Of a DNA stretch of 64,000 nucleotides, positions 44,064-56,127 are shown in pieces. A program made the position numbers and the translations under genes. Below the pieces are notes generated by a model that searched no databases, was not told the origin of the DNA, and worked only from the letters and a program-made list of their open reading frames with translations. This stretch comes from Muscardinus avellanarius (taxonomy: Eukaryota > Chordata > Mammalia > Rodentia > Gliridae), in contig OY726573.1 in assembly GCA_963383645.1 (NCBI GenBank), positions 13,272,989-13,336,988 on the forward strand. The letters run 5' to 3'. Position 1 is the stretch's first letter. Each line of letters starts with the position of its first letter.

Positions 44064-44990
44064 ACACACACAGAAAGGAAATGAGGATTGTCTCTTTGAA
44101 CACATACACTCTGCAGAGAACTGGGTACCATCGCTCATTGGTTTAGCGGTGCTGGGCATGCCTGATTATTTCCTATTTTCTGTCTGTCAGTCACTCAGAA
44201 TGCCGGCTAGTTATTTGCTTTTCCTTACTACAAGAGGCCTCTCTCCTGAAGAGGCCCTCTGAGCCCCCTCTGTTACCATTTTTGTGCTGACGACCTTGTC
44301 TTTCTGACTCCTGGCCATCATCACTTTAATTTGGTCTCACTCTGGGTTCCGCCCAGTCCCTTTTGGCCTGACTTTTTAGCATCTTTGCTGAAGGTGAGTT
44401 TGCCCAAGGAAGTCCTGAGCATCGGTGGGCCTTTAAGTTGGTCAAAGTATATTTGGACTGTGAACTTAAACTCTGGCATTCCTTTGGGCATCCTCCTGTC
44501 ACCCAGAGCCTTTGGGTGTGATAAAAATGTGAGAAGATTAGAATCTTACCTATGGGTCTATAATTACGGGGAATCTTATCTCAAAGCTGGTGACAGACAG
44601 ACCGAACCTGAAACTCGGATTTCTCTTTATTGTTATTTATTTTTTATTTTTAGACTTGGATGGCCAACGTAATGAGGGATGAAGGGATAAGAATACACAT
44701 ACACACGGCGCTTGGTGTGTGTCCCTTCAGGTCTCACCCTGCCTTCTCTTTCTCCACACGTCCTTGAGATTGGTATCAATCATTTCATTTATGTACTATA
44801 AGTGATAAATTTTGTATTTGTGCCAATAGCATTATTTAAACCGTTAGATTTATTATGTCTCCTTCCCCCTCCTCCTGCCCTTCCCCCTCCTCTACTGCTC
44901 CATTGGGGTCTCTACTTTCTTATCTGAGGTCTCTTCTGTTACCCAATTTCTTCTGGCATCCACAGAGGAGAGGAAATACACAGCTCTTCG
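44064..44990. other. Unique intronic sequence
   Basis: No gene recognised. 44860-44895 is a CT-rich run. Confidence 0.4.
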
Positions 44991-45002
44991 CTTGCTGAGT
45001 TA

Positions 45003-45226
45003 AAATGGCGATCTCAGCCAGGCGTGGCGGCGCACGCTTGTCATCCCCGCGCTTGGGAGGCGGAGACAGGAGGATCGCGCGGGTTCGAAGCCAGCCGCGC
45101 TTGTTTAAGAGACCCTGTTTCCAAAGAAAAATATAAAATAGGTCTGGGAGTGTAGCCCAGAGGTAGAAAGGCTTCCAGGAACCCCAGTACCACCAAAAAA
45201 AAAAAAAAAAAAGAATGGCGATCGTC
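45003..45226 (+). repeat. Type III SINE in L1 with TSD
   Basis: 'aatggcgatc' occurs immediately before and after the SINE. A-tail of about 19 bases. Confidence 0.88.
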
Positions 45227-45332
45227 AAGATGTCAGCAGTAAGTGCTGGCGAGGACATGGGGAAATAGGAATACGAACTCTTCTACACTGTTGATGGGGT
45301 TGCAAATTAGCACAGCTGCTAAGGATTATCTT

Positions 45333-45457
45333 GAAAGTGAGGATTAATTCCAGCGAGGCATGGTAGTACACACCCTTAATTTCAGTAATCGGGAGGCTGA
45401 GACAGGTGGATCACAGGTTTGAGGCCAGCCTTAGCCACATAGCATGACTTTGTTTTG

Positions 45458-45494
<37 letters not shown>

Positions 45495-45595
45495 TAACAA
45501 TAATAATAATAATAAATAAAAAGAGCTAGTGGTGTAGATTAGAGGTAGAACACCCTGTGTTTCATCCCTGGTATCACTCACGTGTACACATGCAT

Positions 45596-45642
<47 letters not shown>
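45333..45642 (+). repeat. SINE-bearing duplicated segment, copy B
   Basis: Matches 43743-44063 including non-SINE 5' flank, (AAT)n linker and (CA)n tail. Interrupts the L1 ORF2 fragment. Confidence 0.8.
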
Positions 45643-45643
<1 letters not shown>

Positions 45644-46074
45644 CATAGTGTGAAGGTTCCTAAGAAGACTAGGAGCAGATCCACCAGGTAGCCCAGCCAT
45701 GCCACCCCCGGGCATCTTTCCGAAGGGATTGAAGTCAGCGCGTTTTAGATCCATGCATGTCTATCAGTACAATCCACGGCAGGTAAATCATGGAACCAGA
45801 TAACAGAACTGTGTTCTCTACACACAGTGGAGAGAGACCCACCGAGCCATAAAGAAGAACAGAAAGATGTCATTTGCAGGAAAATGGGTGAAGTATGGAT
45901 GTTTCTGCAGTTGATTGCATCCCCATCCCGGGGTCCCTGAGATGCGCCCCGCCTATGAGTAGGGCACTGCTCAGTGTGAGGATACATAACTGCTGTCTCA
46001 TCACGGAGAGCCACAAGACCTCTGGATGTCTTCAACTTGTGACATGGCAAAACGGGATGCTGATTGCGTGCGGT

Positions 46075-46084
46075 GTGCGCGCGC

Positions 46085-46119
<35 letters not shown>

Positions 46120-46302
46120 CGCACACACACTACTAGAGATTGAACCCAGGGACATTCTACCTGCAGGCTACCCCTGCAGCCCTATTTCATTTATTATTTT
46201 GAAACTGAGTCCAAGGGTCTGGAGCTGGCCTTGAGCCTGCCGTCCTCCTATCCCAGCCTCCCAAGTCCTGTGGTTACAGGCACGTGCCACCACGCCTGGC
46301 CT
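46075..46302 (-). repeat. SINE with (CG)(TG)n tail
   Basis: Alternating purine-pyrimidine run 46075-46130 (GCGCGC then GTGTGT then GCACAC), then ID half and B1 half. Confidence 0.8.
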
Positions 46303-47190
46303 GATTTCCTGCTTTGGGCCCCCATGGCTGCAGCCTGAGAGGCTCCACCTGGGCCCCAGTCCCTGTCAGTCATCCCTCTCATCAGTCCTTCAATGGAGGA
46401 CTCTCTGCTCCTTCTTTTTCTCCACTGCTCTTGGTTAGGTTAACCAGGGACTGGAGGAGTCTTCGCTCTGGGCTCCGGACGGCTCAGCTGGGAAGGAGGT
46501 CAGAGACCAGCTTCCCTGTCTCTACCTCTCTGCCTTGAACAGAAGTGGCGGCGATATTTATTCCTCGGCTCATGCAAGAGGAGGTGGCGGGTAGGTCTCA
46601 CAGCCCCTCCAGCCAGATTTCAGATGCATGCTGCGGAGACCGGGAGCTGGGCACGTAGACACCCAGCAGAGCTGGAGCCAGGCTCTGTGGACGCCCCTGG
46701 CAGGAGGCCCGCGGACGGGATGGACGGACATCAGAGGTCCTGACAGGCTTAGAATTTCAGGCGGATTTCCTTCCTGCTCCGCACCCCGGATGAAATAAAG
46801 TGAGACTTCTGTGTGCGGGGAGACGAGCCTCTGTATGGAGCGATTCCAGGTGTTTGCCGGGGTGTCATCCTGCTAATGGGGGAGACGTTGGGATGGGGCT
46901 TGGCTAGAGCATTGCCAGGCGCGGTGGGGACCACAGCACCGGCTCCAGCCTCAGCCCTTCACCAACGGGCTCCTGGCTGGAGAAGCCAGAGGCGTTGGAG
47001 GGAGAGAGGGAGGCAGGGGATCCGGGTGCATTAGAACCCCCTGATCTCCCAGTTCTGGGGCTTACTGGCGCTGGCTTTAGAGGGACCTGGTCACAGCAGC
47101 TGCTTTTCCTCTTATACCCTGATCCTGCTCCAGGGAACTATGACATGGGCCCTGAACTGCTCCCTCCAGGCATCCCTGCGGACCCAGTTT
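46303..47190. other. Unique GC-rich intronic sequence
   Basis: No repeat or gene recognised. Confidence 0.4.
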
Positions 47191-47436
47191 GAAAACCATA
47201 TATTTGCCGGGCGTGGTGGCGCACGCTTGTCATCCCCGCGCTTGGGAGGCGGAGACAGGAGGATCGCGTAGGTTCGAAGCCAGCCGCGCTGGCTTAAGAG
47301 ACCCTGTTTCCAAATAAAAATATAAAAAAAATAGGTCTGGGAGTGTAGCCCGGAGGTAGAAGGGCTTCCAGAAACCCCAGTACCACCAAAAAAAAAAAAA
47401 AAAGAAAAAAAAAAGAAAAGAAAAGAAAACCATATA
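47191..47436 (+). repeat. Young type III SINE with 12-bp TSD
   Basis: 'gaaaaccatata' at 47191-47202 and 47425-47436. Intact body and long A/AAAAG tail. Confidence 0.9.
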
Positions 47437-48047
47437 CTCTGTGATATCAAGCCCAGATGCTTCTCTCTGCCCATCAGCATCTCTGTGGGGGTGCCAGGCC
47501 GTTCTGGTGCGATTCCGAATCCCTGGCCCAGGGTGGTTGGGCTTTTTTCCTCTGGCTGGCTGGTGTGCTTTATTAATAGTCTTGGGGAAATCATCTCTCG
47601 GGGAAGCTGCAGAAGGTGTAAATTATGCTTCATTGCGAATCATCAGGACCCTGTCTATCTTTACCTAGCCACAGCGGCACATCTCCTGCGAATGAGGGCC
47701 AGTGAGAGACACAGGTGGATGGGGAAGGGGTACGGTGCAGATGGACGGCTGACATGACGGGTAGCCAGGGCTACCTGGGTGTGGCTTTCGTGGCTTGCAG
47801 GGAGGGCCGGAGCGGCAGGCATGATTCGAGGCTGTGATCCACAGGACAGGGCTAGACAGAGTGGTTTGGAGAGATCTGATCTTTCTCTAGGCCTGGACAC
47901 ATCCTCCATGAGCCCACTCTTTGCTAAGTATCTATTGCATGTTTGCAGAGTTGGGGACTCCAGCCTGCACAACACCATCCACAGAGTCCTCCTCAAACCT
48001 TAGCCCACTAGAGACTAGAGTCACCTCTGCTTAAAATCCCCATTGGA
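47437..48047. other. Unique intronic sequence
   Basis: Contains a TTAATA/AATTA island at 47565-47650. No gene recognised. Confidence 0.4.
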
Positions 48048-48049
48048 GC

Positions 48050-48263
48050 CTTGGCGCACGCCTGTAATACCCGCGCTTGGGAGGCTGAGACATTTGGATC
48101 GCGCGGGTTCGAAGCCAGCCTCAGCTACTTAGTGAGGCTCTCGGCAACTTAGTGAGACCCTGTTTCCAAATGAAATATAAAATAGGTCTGGGAGTGTAGC
48201 CCGGAGGTAGAAAAGCCCCTGGATTCTACTGCTAGTACCATCGAAAAATAAAACAAAATAAAA
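48050..48263 (+). repeat. Type II SINE, 5' end short
   Basis: 'ttggcgcacgcctgtaatac', 'gaggctctcggcaacttagt', 'ataggtctgggagtgtagcc'. Confidence 0.85.
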
Positions 48264-48279
48264 TCCACATTGGCACCAG

Positions 48280-48666
48280 AATCGGTGATGTGCACCCATA
48301 ATCCCAGTACTTGGAAGGCTGAGACAGGAGAATCGCAGGTCCCAGGCCAGCCTCAGGTGCTTGGTGAGATTCTGTTTCAAAATTAAAAAGAAAGCTGGAC
48401 ATGGTGGCATACGTTTGTAATCCCAGCATTCGGAGGCTGAGACTGGAGGATCACGGTTCGCGGACAGCCTCAGCTACTTAGTGAGGCCCTCCGCAATTTA
48501 GTGAGACCCTGTTTCAAAATAAAGAATAAAAAATAGGGCAGGGGTTGTAGCTCGGAGGTAGAATGTCTCTGGGTTCCATCCCTACACCCGCCTCCCAAAA
48601 TATTAAAAATTAAAAGAGTTGGGGTGTAGTTCTCAGGTAGGATGCCCCTGGGTTCAGTCTTCAGTA

Positions 48667-48698
<32 letters not shown>

Positions 48699-48705
48699 AC
48701 GCACA

Positions 48706-48735
<30 letters not shown>
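48280..48735 (+). repeat. Nested SINE pair with (CA)n
   Basis: The outer B1 half (48280-48391) and outer ID half with (CA)n tail (48614-48735) enclose a type I SINE (48392-48612). Confidence 0.8.
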
Positions 48736-48736
<1 letters not shown>

Positions 48737-48936
48737 TCCCCATTGGATCTCCAAGACCCAGATGTTGGGTCTTCTTTGGGCTCTGTACAGACACCAGACA
48801 CCTGGCCTCCCTCCTCCGGCATCCTGCTTACTCTCCTCTGGAGCAATGGGGACCCTGACCTTGATGTCTTTGTACCTTTGAATAACTCTGCTTTTGTCTG
48901 GAGGCCCCTCAGCACCCCTGCCTAGGCACAGTGGTT

Positions 48937-49545
48937 TGGATGTGCTTTGATTGTGCTGGAAGCGTAGCCCCGGTGTGGCCATGTTGGGAGGTGGGACCTT
49001 TAAGAGGTGGAGCCTGTAGCTGGGTGTGGTGGTGCATGTGTCCTCTAATCCCAGGACTTGGGAGGCTGAGATAAGAGAATCACAGGTTTGAGGCCAGCCT
49101 CTGCAGCTTAGCAAGGCCCTTGGCAACTTAGACCCTGTTTTGAAATAAAAATAAAATAAGGCTGAGGTATAGCTCAGAGGTAGAATGCCCCTGAGTTCAA
49201 TGCCCAGCAACACAGTGGAACCTAGCCTTTAGGTGGTTCTGGCCTGTGAAGAGATTAACCTAATTCTTGTGGGACCCCTGAATTAATTCTTGTGAGAGGA
49301 TTTTTGTGAAAAGATCAAGCACTGCCCTTTCTCTCCCCCGGCTTCCTCTCTGGACCTCTGATCTTTTCCTCTTGCAAGTTTCTGCCCCCAGGATGCTGTC
49401 CATCAGGAGGCCCTCACCAGAGCCCAGCTGTCGCAGGTGCCTTGAAGCTCCACAGCTGTGAACTACTCTGACCTTTTTTCTCTGCAGAGTCACCCAGCCT
49501 CGAGCATTTGGTTATAGTAATGAAAAGTGGACTAATATGCTGGGG
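48937..49545 (+). mobile_element. MaLR-type solo LTR with nested SINE
   Basis: Starts 'agtggtttggatgtgctttg', 'gttgggaggtgggaccttta', 'gaggccctcaccagagccca', 'aactactctgacc', ends 'aaaagtggactaata'. Interrupted at about 49015-49220 by a SINE. MLT/MST-like. Confidence 0.75.
49017..49214 (+). repeat. SINE nested in LTR
   Basis: 'agctgggtgtggtggtgcat', linker, ID half. 'gtggagcct'/'gtggaacct' flanks suggest a TSD. Confidence 0.8.
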
Positions 49546-49739
49546 AATGAGAATGGTCCCAGGACCTGGCTAGCAGAGGACTTTCTAAACCTTTCTAACT
49601 GATCTGACCGGGCTCAGTGCTCCCCACTGGGGAAGCCTGGCTCCAGGAGTATTTGGTGGCAGGCTGGCTGGATGAGATAAGGGGAGGGATGAAGAAAAAG
49701 GCACAGCCCGCCTTCAAAGGCTGGGAGCATCTCTTTTGT

Positions 49740-49918
49740 CCTTGTTGTAACTGGAATTGAGCCCAGGAACATTCTACCCCTGGACTACACCCCCAGCCCT
49801 ATTTTACTTTTTATTTTGAAATATCTCATGAAGTCATCGAGGCTGGCCACGAACCTGCGATCCTCTTGTCTCAGCCTCCCAAGTACCGGGATTATTACAG
49901 GCGTGCACCACGGAGCCC
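49740..49918 (-). repeat. B1-dID SINE
   Basis: 'aattgagcccaggaacattc', linker, B1 end 'gcgtgcaccacggagcccc'. Confidence 0.8.
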
Positions 49919-50684
49919 CAGAGATTTTTGTCATGTAAGCTGCCCAGTCAGTAGGACTTTGTCCCCGCTGTCTTCGCTGATTCCCGTTCTTATCCCAGAT
50001 TTGGGTAGGTGACTTACCTACCTGGTTCTACTTGGGATAAAACCTTGGGGGTGGGGGGAAGAAAAGGATGCTTTTCTTGTCCCTGGTTTTTTTTTTTTTT
50101 TTTTTTTTTTTCCTTTCTAACATGTATTCATAGCTACCCGGCCACATCTTTTATGTGTTTACCACATCTGCCATTAACCTCTCTCCCTAGACCCTGAGTT
50201 TCTAAAGGACAGCACTTTTTTCTGTCTGTTCATGGCAGGATTCCCCCAATGTCTAGAACAGGCCAAGGCCCTGAGAGGCACTGGGCACACATCTTTTGGG
50301 TAAATTCTGTCTGAAATAAGAGCCTGAGGGTCAAATTCCTTACTCTGGGCCCAAATCCAGAATTTTTTAATGAGAACAGCTGGTTGTCCAGGTCCAGGTC
50401 TTGGGTGAGCTCACCCTGCGCGGCGGCCTGCAGTCTGTGTGACCCGGGACCCTCTAATCCCTACCCGGGTACCCGGTGTGATTAATACGTGTTAAATCAG
50501 AGACAGAAGGTTCTGCTGTGTATTTTGTTTTACAGTTGGTGGACTGAGCCCTAGATTCTATTCAACCAGCTCATGCTAAGATCAACTTGCCAGCGAGCTG
50601 GACATTGGGGGGCCGTGGTCCCTGCGCCTGGGCAGTGCCTGGCCCGGAGCTGGGGACTCATGGGAAAGCGCACCACCACACCTT
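49919..50684. other. Unique intronic sequence
   Basis: Includes poly-T at 50088-50111 without an attached SINE. No gene recognised. Confidence 0.4.
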
Positions 50685-51085
50685 GATAAAAGTCACCGTT
50701 TTAAGCAACCCCCACCACTAACCAGTTCTAGAAGACTCTCATCGTCCCTGGAAGAAAGCTGGTACCCAGGAAGCTGTCAGCCTCCATTGTCCGTCCACCC
50801 AATCCCCACCTTTGGCAGCTGCTAATCTGTTTTTCATCTCAGCATCTGCTAGGATATGTGGCGCCTTTTGTATCTGGCTTCTTTCACTTCCTATAATGTC
50901 TTCAAGGCTCATCCACACAGTAGTAGCATGCATAGGTACTTTGTTTCTTTTGATGAGTGCATAGTATTCCGTTCTGATGGATACGCCACACCAATTTACC
51001 CATTCATCAGTCTATGGGGGTGGTTGCCTTGTTCTGACGGCGTGAGCAGCACCACACCATACTTTTCTGGTCCCTCATTCTGCTT
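50685..51085 (-). mobile_element. Old L1M fragment
   Basis: Antisense L1 order: 'gctaatctgtttttcatctc', 'gcttctttcacttcctataa', 'tcttcaaggctcatccacac', 'tgagtgcatagtattccgtt', 'acccattcatcagtc'. Confidence 0.7.
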
Positions 51086-53335
51086 CCAAAGGCTGCTGCT
51101 GCGGGCTCATGTTAAAGCTGCCCGGATTATTGAGAATGGAAAGAACACTTGAAACCTCTAGAGGAGGCAGACAGGCGTCCTGCTCTGAGATCTCTCTCCA
51201 GGAGCTTTTTCTCCAGCCTCAGCTGGCTCATTTCCTAACTGGGCATGCGCCGCACAGCCTCTTCCCCAGCCCTGCAGAGGAGCCTCAGAGGCGCAGACCA
51301 GGGGCCGTACGCTTACGCCCTTCAGACCCAAGCTGGGAAGCCGATTGTCCGATGATGACAGTTTTCATTTCTTCTTTTCCCTTTGACTTTTCTCCTTTCG
51401 GCTTCTCTTTTCTGCTGTTGCTAATTGCTGCTTTAGGACCTTCCTTTCCTTTTTTCTTCCTTCCCTTTCTTCAATGGCCTGGGGACGGAGGTGGAGAGTT
51501 TCTGCACTGCGCGGTGCTGGGGGCGACCCCTGGGCCTGGAAGCTGCTTGGCACCTCCTCCCGGGGGCCGGACCTGCAGCAGGGGAAGGGGCTTGGCCGCC
51601 TTGGCGGAGGGCTTTGGGGAAGGTCAGGAGGGCCCCCGTGGGCCATGCCGGTGCGCCATCCCGGCTGGCTTGGAATTAGTCTTGGTTGACGGCGTCAAGG
51701 TTTTTGTGGGTCATAAAGTAGCCATCAGGGATACTGAGCCAGATATTAGAATCCCAGCAGGGGGGCCCACAAGGAAAGCCACAATGGCGATGCAGGCTTC
51801 TCCTGGTGTATTGCCTCGCAGATGCTAAACCTTCTGTGGTCCTGTGCACCTTGGTTCCCAGCTGTCGTGGAAGCTTCTTGAAGGTCTTCTATTCCTCCCT
51901 GGGGTTCTGAGTTTCAAAGTGGCATTTACTCTCTGGGAGGTCGACGACTTCATTCCCTTCGTCCTGTAACGCGTACAGTGGGGTTTCTCATAGGGTTCTT
52001 ATTCAATCCTCTCAATAGACTGCCAGGGGGATTCCTTCTCCCTAGAGAAAAATACCTAAGGCTCAGGGAGGTTAATGGACTTGCTGGGGACACACAGCCA
52101 GCCTGAGGTTCCAGCGCTGCCTGGAGCCAGCGTTCTCTACGGCTGTATTTTTCCTCACGGGGGCTTCCTGGCTTTCCCAGCAGATAGGAACCATGTGATT
52201 GGGGCTTATTTAGGGAGACGGGGAGTGAATCCTTATGCACTTGGGCCTCATTTGTTCTGGAAATATTTACCCCCCTCCCCCTTAACGTCTCAGAATTCTC
52301 AAATCTGGAAGAAGTTCTGTCAAAGTGGCAGGTGGTCTTTCCTATGACTCAAGCGGGATGGATTCCGCTTTTTCTCCACACGCCGCAGAGATGCTTCAAG
52401 CAAAGTCGATTTCCTGCGAAATCGGCCCCTTCCTCGTTTGCTCCCAGAGGATCTGGTTTGAGGAACTGTCGCGGACGATCCTGGTGACAGGCGCGGGGCC
52501 GGCCGTGGTGGCTGTGGCAGCTTGGGACCCGGTTCCGGCTTCTCCTCTGGAGCCCCGCATTGGCCAGCGTTCCCGAGAAGTCTGGCTCCGGCGGCGGGAT
52601 CTGGCAGAGGGGCTGGTGTGCTGGAGCGAGGAAGCCCAGGGGGGAAGTTTGCCCAGAGGAAATTTGGTCAAGATGTTCGCTTTTAACACCTCTGGTTTTC
52701 TTCCAAACCAGAAGAGGAACAGATTCTGATTTTAAGGGATAAAGGAAGTTTTAGGTTTTTTTTTTTTTTTTTTTTAAAGTTGGATCTCAGAGCTGGTGAC
52801 CACCTGAGATTCTTGGTGGCTCAGACAAAGGGACAGAGAGTGTCTGGGAGTCAGAGGGGCTATTGCCCTTGGCTGGACCGTAAGCAAATTGCTGAACTTG
52901 GAAAACCGTTGTTCGCTGGTGGCGGTGGCTGGCTGGCCCGGCCACAGTAAGCGCCCGCTGGCCTGAGAGTTTTCCCAGATCTGTGGTGGTATTGCCTGTG
53001 TGTGGTAGAGTCCCCTAAAGCTCCGACCTCCCCCGAGGTGAGGGATGCTAAGCGGAAGGCCTGAGGTTAAAGGGTCCTCCTCCCTTTCTCTCTGGAACCC
53101 TCTGGCGCATGGACAAGATAAGGGTACTTTCACAATAGCAGCGTTTATTGAGCACCAGCTGTGTGCAACGTATAGCCCGGTCCCTGGAGATACAGCCGTG
53201 ATCAAAGCCCGCAACATCCCCACGCTCACTTTCCTGGGACTTACAGCTTACTGTGCGGCAACAGAGAGCCAGTAAAACTACATGAACCACGCGGTGATTT
53301 AAAAATTGATTTGAAGTTTTAAAGTTTAAGTTTAC
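51086..53335. other. Largest repeat-free intronic block
   Basis: About 2.2 kb without SINEs. A 239-codon open frame on + (51109-51828) has low-complexity composition, no recognised domain and no SINE content, so it is not called. Positions 52470-52640 are CpG-richer than their surroundings. Poly-T at 52757-52777. Candidate regulatory interval, by inference. Confidence 0.35.
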
Positions 53336-53431
53336 GCCAGGCGTGGTGGTGGTGCACGCTTGCGATCCCAGTAAGTGGGAGGCTGAGAAAGCAAGTATTG
53401 GCATTACAGATGTGCACCACCACACCCAGCT
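53336..53431. repeat. Inverted pair of SINE fragments
   Basis: A + strand B1 start (53336-53393) abuts a - strand B1 start (53396-53431), forming a small imperfect palindrome. Confidence 0.65.
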
Positions 53432-53764
53432 GATAATTAATTAATTAATTAATTATTTTGCAGTACTGAGGATGAAACCCAGGGGCATTCTACTTCAAGC
53501 TAGTTTTTATTTTTTATCTTAATTTTAATTAATTAATTTATTTATTTATTTTTGCGGTACTGGGGATGGAACTCGGGGGTATTCTACCTCTGAGCGACAC
53601 CCCACCCCTATATATTTTTAGTTTTTTTTTTTTAATTTTTGAAACCGGGTCTCACTGAGCTGCAGAGGGCCTCACTAAGTAGCTGAGGCTGTCTGCGAAC
53701 TGCGATCCTCCGGTCTCAGCCTCCCAAATGCTGGGGTTACAAGCGTGCGCCACCACGCCCGGCT
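53432..53764 (-). repeat. ID half and complete SINE
   Basis: (ATTA)n, ID half 53455-53510, (AATT)n, complete SINE 53552-53764. Confidence 0.8.
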
Positions 53765-54282
53765 TGTCCTGCTCATTATTTTTTAATCACATAAGCAATA
53801 TATGAAGTAGATCATGTATCCTCAGTAGTGGCGGCGTCACCCTAAAGAGGGAAGAAATTGGCTCTTGGTTTGCAAAACATCTTCGATCTCAGGGTGGTTT
53901 ATAACCCTCCAATGGGCCACAGTGTATAAACAGATATATAGCGTGTCAGCGGTATTAAAATTTCATGGGAGTGAGGGAGCGATTAGGAAAGAAATATCTC
54001 AAAAGTCTCCTTAGAGATGGTGGTGAGAAAAAAAAAGGTGAGAAATCCAGAATTATTCTAAAGCCCCTTTAACTACCTCCCCATGTTGCCTGTGAAAAAT
54101 ATGCCCTGATGCTCTGTAGCTTTAAGTCTCCTAGTAAATAAATAAAAGAATTATTTCTTAACTCCTTTGTTTCCCCACTCGATAATATATCTTGAAGATA
54201 TGTTCTTGTTAGCGCATGCATGCTAGTGATTATTTATAAAAAGCTACACCGTATGCTAAAACGTAGATGTAGCATCATAGTT
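53765..54282. other. Unique AT-rich intronic sequence
   Basis: No gene or repeat recognised. Confidence 0.4.
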
Positions 54283-54372
54283 TATTGTTTTTGGTCCGAG
54301 AGATGGAACCCAGGACCTCGCATGTGCTAATAAGCACACCTGACCACTGTGCGTAACCACCCCCGGCCCCTT
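54283..54372 (-). repeat. ID monomer, old
   Basis: 'gagagatggaacccaggacc', 'tcgcatgtgctaataagcac', 'accactgtgcgtaacca'. Confidence 0.65.
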
Positions 54373-54457
54373 AATTTATTTTATTTGGCATAATTGATGG
54401 GTATTTAGAGCACTTTAAATTTTTCCTTTCTTCCTTTTGCTATTAAAAATACCCTTC

Positions 54458-54687
54458 ATTCGGGAGGCTGAGACTGGAGGATCATGGTTCGCAGACAGCC
54501 TCAGCTACTTAGTGAGGCCCTTTGAAACTCAGTGAGACCCTGTTTCAAAATAAAGAATAAAAATTAGGGCTGGGGGTATAGCTCAGAGGTAGAATGACCC
54601 TGGGTTCCATCCCCAGTACAGCCCCCAAGAAAGGGGGGGATACTGGGGGTATAGATGAAAGATAGAATGCCCCTTGGTTCAATCTCC

Positions 54688-54731
<44 letters not shown>
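54458..54731 (+). repeat. 5'-truncated SINE plus ID half with (CA)n
   Basis: Type I SINE 54458-54622, second ID half 54639-54693, about 20 CA units. Confidence 0.8.
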
Positions 54732-54734
<3 letters not shown>

Positions 54735-55320
54735 TTTTGGTGCCCATTTTGCCGGGTGTCTATGCCTGATGATTCTCAAGGGGCACAGAGGATATGCCTG
54801 AGTCCTCTAGAACCTTGTAATGGGGAGATGGGCTCAGCCACCTTGCTTCACGCCCCGTGGCCCCCCTCCCTTGGAGCGCATCGTCTCTTAATCCTTCTGA
54901 CACCCACAGGCGATGAATATTTTTCCTTGCCCCCTTGTCTAGCTTTGAGCCACTGGAGTTTAATAAGGCCGAGTCACTTGTCAGGTCATTCAGTGCTGGC
55001 TGCGGCAGAGTGAAGAAGGCCTGGGCCAGGGTCTCGGTTCCACAGGCCCTGAGGTGCCAAGCGACATAGGACTTTGGGGCTCCCCTCAGCTCTGCCCTCC
55101 AATGTGCTTGGGGGTCGTCCCAGCGCCTAGTTCATAGGTTGGGTCCTGGCTTCCTCAAGATGCCGATTGATCACTTTCTTGCAGTTAAGAGCTCCTCATT
55201 TCTCAAATGTTACGGTTCTTGATGCTGTTTTTTTTTTTTTTTTAATTGTCTTGTGTTTGCATTGACTAAGCAAAATAGGTAGCATTTTTCTTGAAGGAAA
55301 AAAAAAAATCCCAGAAACTT
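54732..55320. other. Unique intronic sequence
   Basis: No gene recognised. Poly-T at 55226-55242. Confidence 0.4.
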
Positions 55321-55323
55321 AGG

Positions 55324-55396
55324 CCTGGGAAAGTAGCTTTGTGGTAGAGTGCACGCCCAGCACCGGCGAGGCCATTGATTTGATCCCAGTGCCTCA
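55324..55396 (+). repeat. ID monomer
   Basis: 'tagctttgtggtagagtgca', 'caccggcgaggcca', 'tttgatcccagtgcctc'. Confidence 0.7.
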
Positions 55397-55559
55397 AAAA
55401 GTAACTCATGCAAAGCTGGGCGTGGTGGCACACGCTTGTAATCCCAGCATTCTGGAGACTGAGACAGGAGGATTACGGCTGGTGGACAGCCTCGGCTACG
55501 TAGTGAGGCCCTCTGTAACTTGGTGGGACCCCGTTTCAAAATAAAGAATAAGGGGCAGG

Positions 55560-55795
55560 TGTGCGTAGGGCACCCTTAGGTGACCCTCCCCCAACCCGGA
55601 AGGGCCCGGAGGTCTGGGCTGCATGGCCCCAACCCCGGGCGGGTGGGCGGGTGCACACGGGGCACCCTTAGGTGACCCCCCCCCTGGAAGGGCCCAAAGG
55701 CCTGGGCCGCAAGGCCCCGGCCCTGGGCGGGGTGGCAAGTGCGTGTGGGGCACCTGCTGGCGCGCCTCCCCCCCTGGAAGGGCCCTGGGCGGAGA
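55560..55795 (+). repeat. GC-rich ~90-bp tandem repeats
   Basis: Units begin at 55560, 55650 and 55739 with 'gtgcgtagggcaccc', 'gtgcacacggggcaccc' and 'gtgcgtgtggggcacc', each carrying 'ggaagggccc'. About 2.6 copies at the element's 5' end, where L1-type promoters often carry monomers. Confidence 0.8.
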
Positions 55796-56127
55796 CAGGG
55801 TGACACAACCTACCCATGGGAAGGCATGGTACCAGGCAGGAGGCCGAGTCTGAGTCCCGGGAGGCCCAATGCCAAACAGAAGGCCCAGCCGCAAGGTGTA
55901 GAGGAACCCAGCACTGCAATGCTGGAGCAGGCCGTGGTGTGCTTAGAACAGCAGAATCTGCTCTGCATGGTGAGGCTGTTGGACTCCGCTCTTGGAAGGG
56001 AGGAAAGAAAAAAAAATTCATTGCTACCGAGTGCCTGATCCTACATCCTCCCCAAACCACACATACTCTCTTCTCTTATTGAAAAAAAAGGGGGGGGGGG
56101 GAAGAAAAATATTCGAGAGGGGTTAAG

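Larger units (their letters stand above)
45000..45912 (+). mobile_element. Old L1 ORF2 fragment split by two insertions
   Basis: L1 pieces at 45002-45012, 45216-45332 ('gtgctggcgaggacatgggg', 'cactgttgatggggttgcaa') and 45645-45912 ('cccgggcatctttccgaagg', 'cgagccataaagaagaacag'). Decayed. Confidence 0.75.

Noticed and set aside
48470..49213. 247-codon frame on -
   Set aside because: Consists of SINE, (CA)n and LTR sequence.
51109..51828. 239-codon frame in repeat-free intron
   Set aside because: No recognised domain, no splice context and atypical composition. Left as unique sequence, but a conservation check would be decisive.
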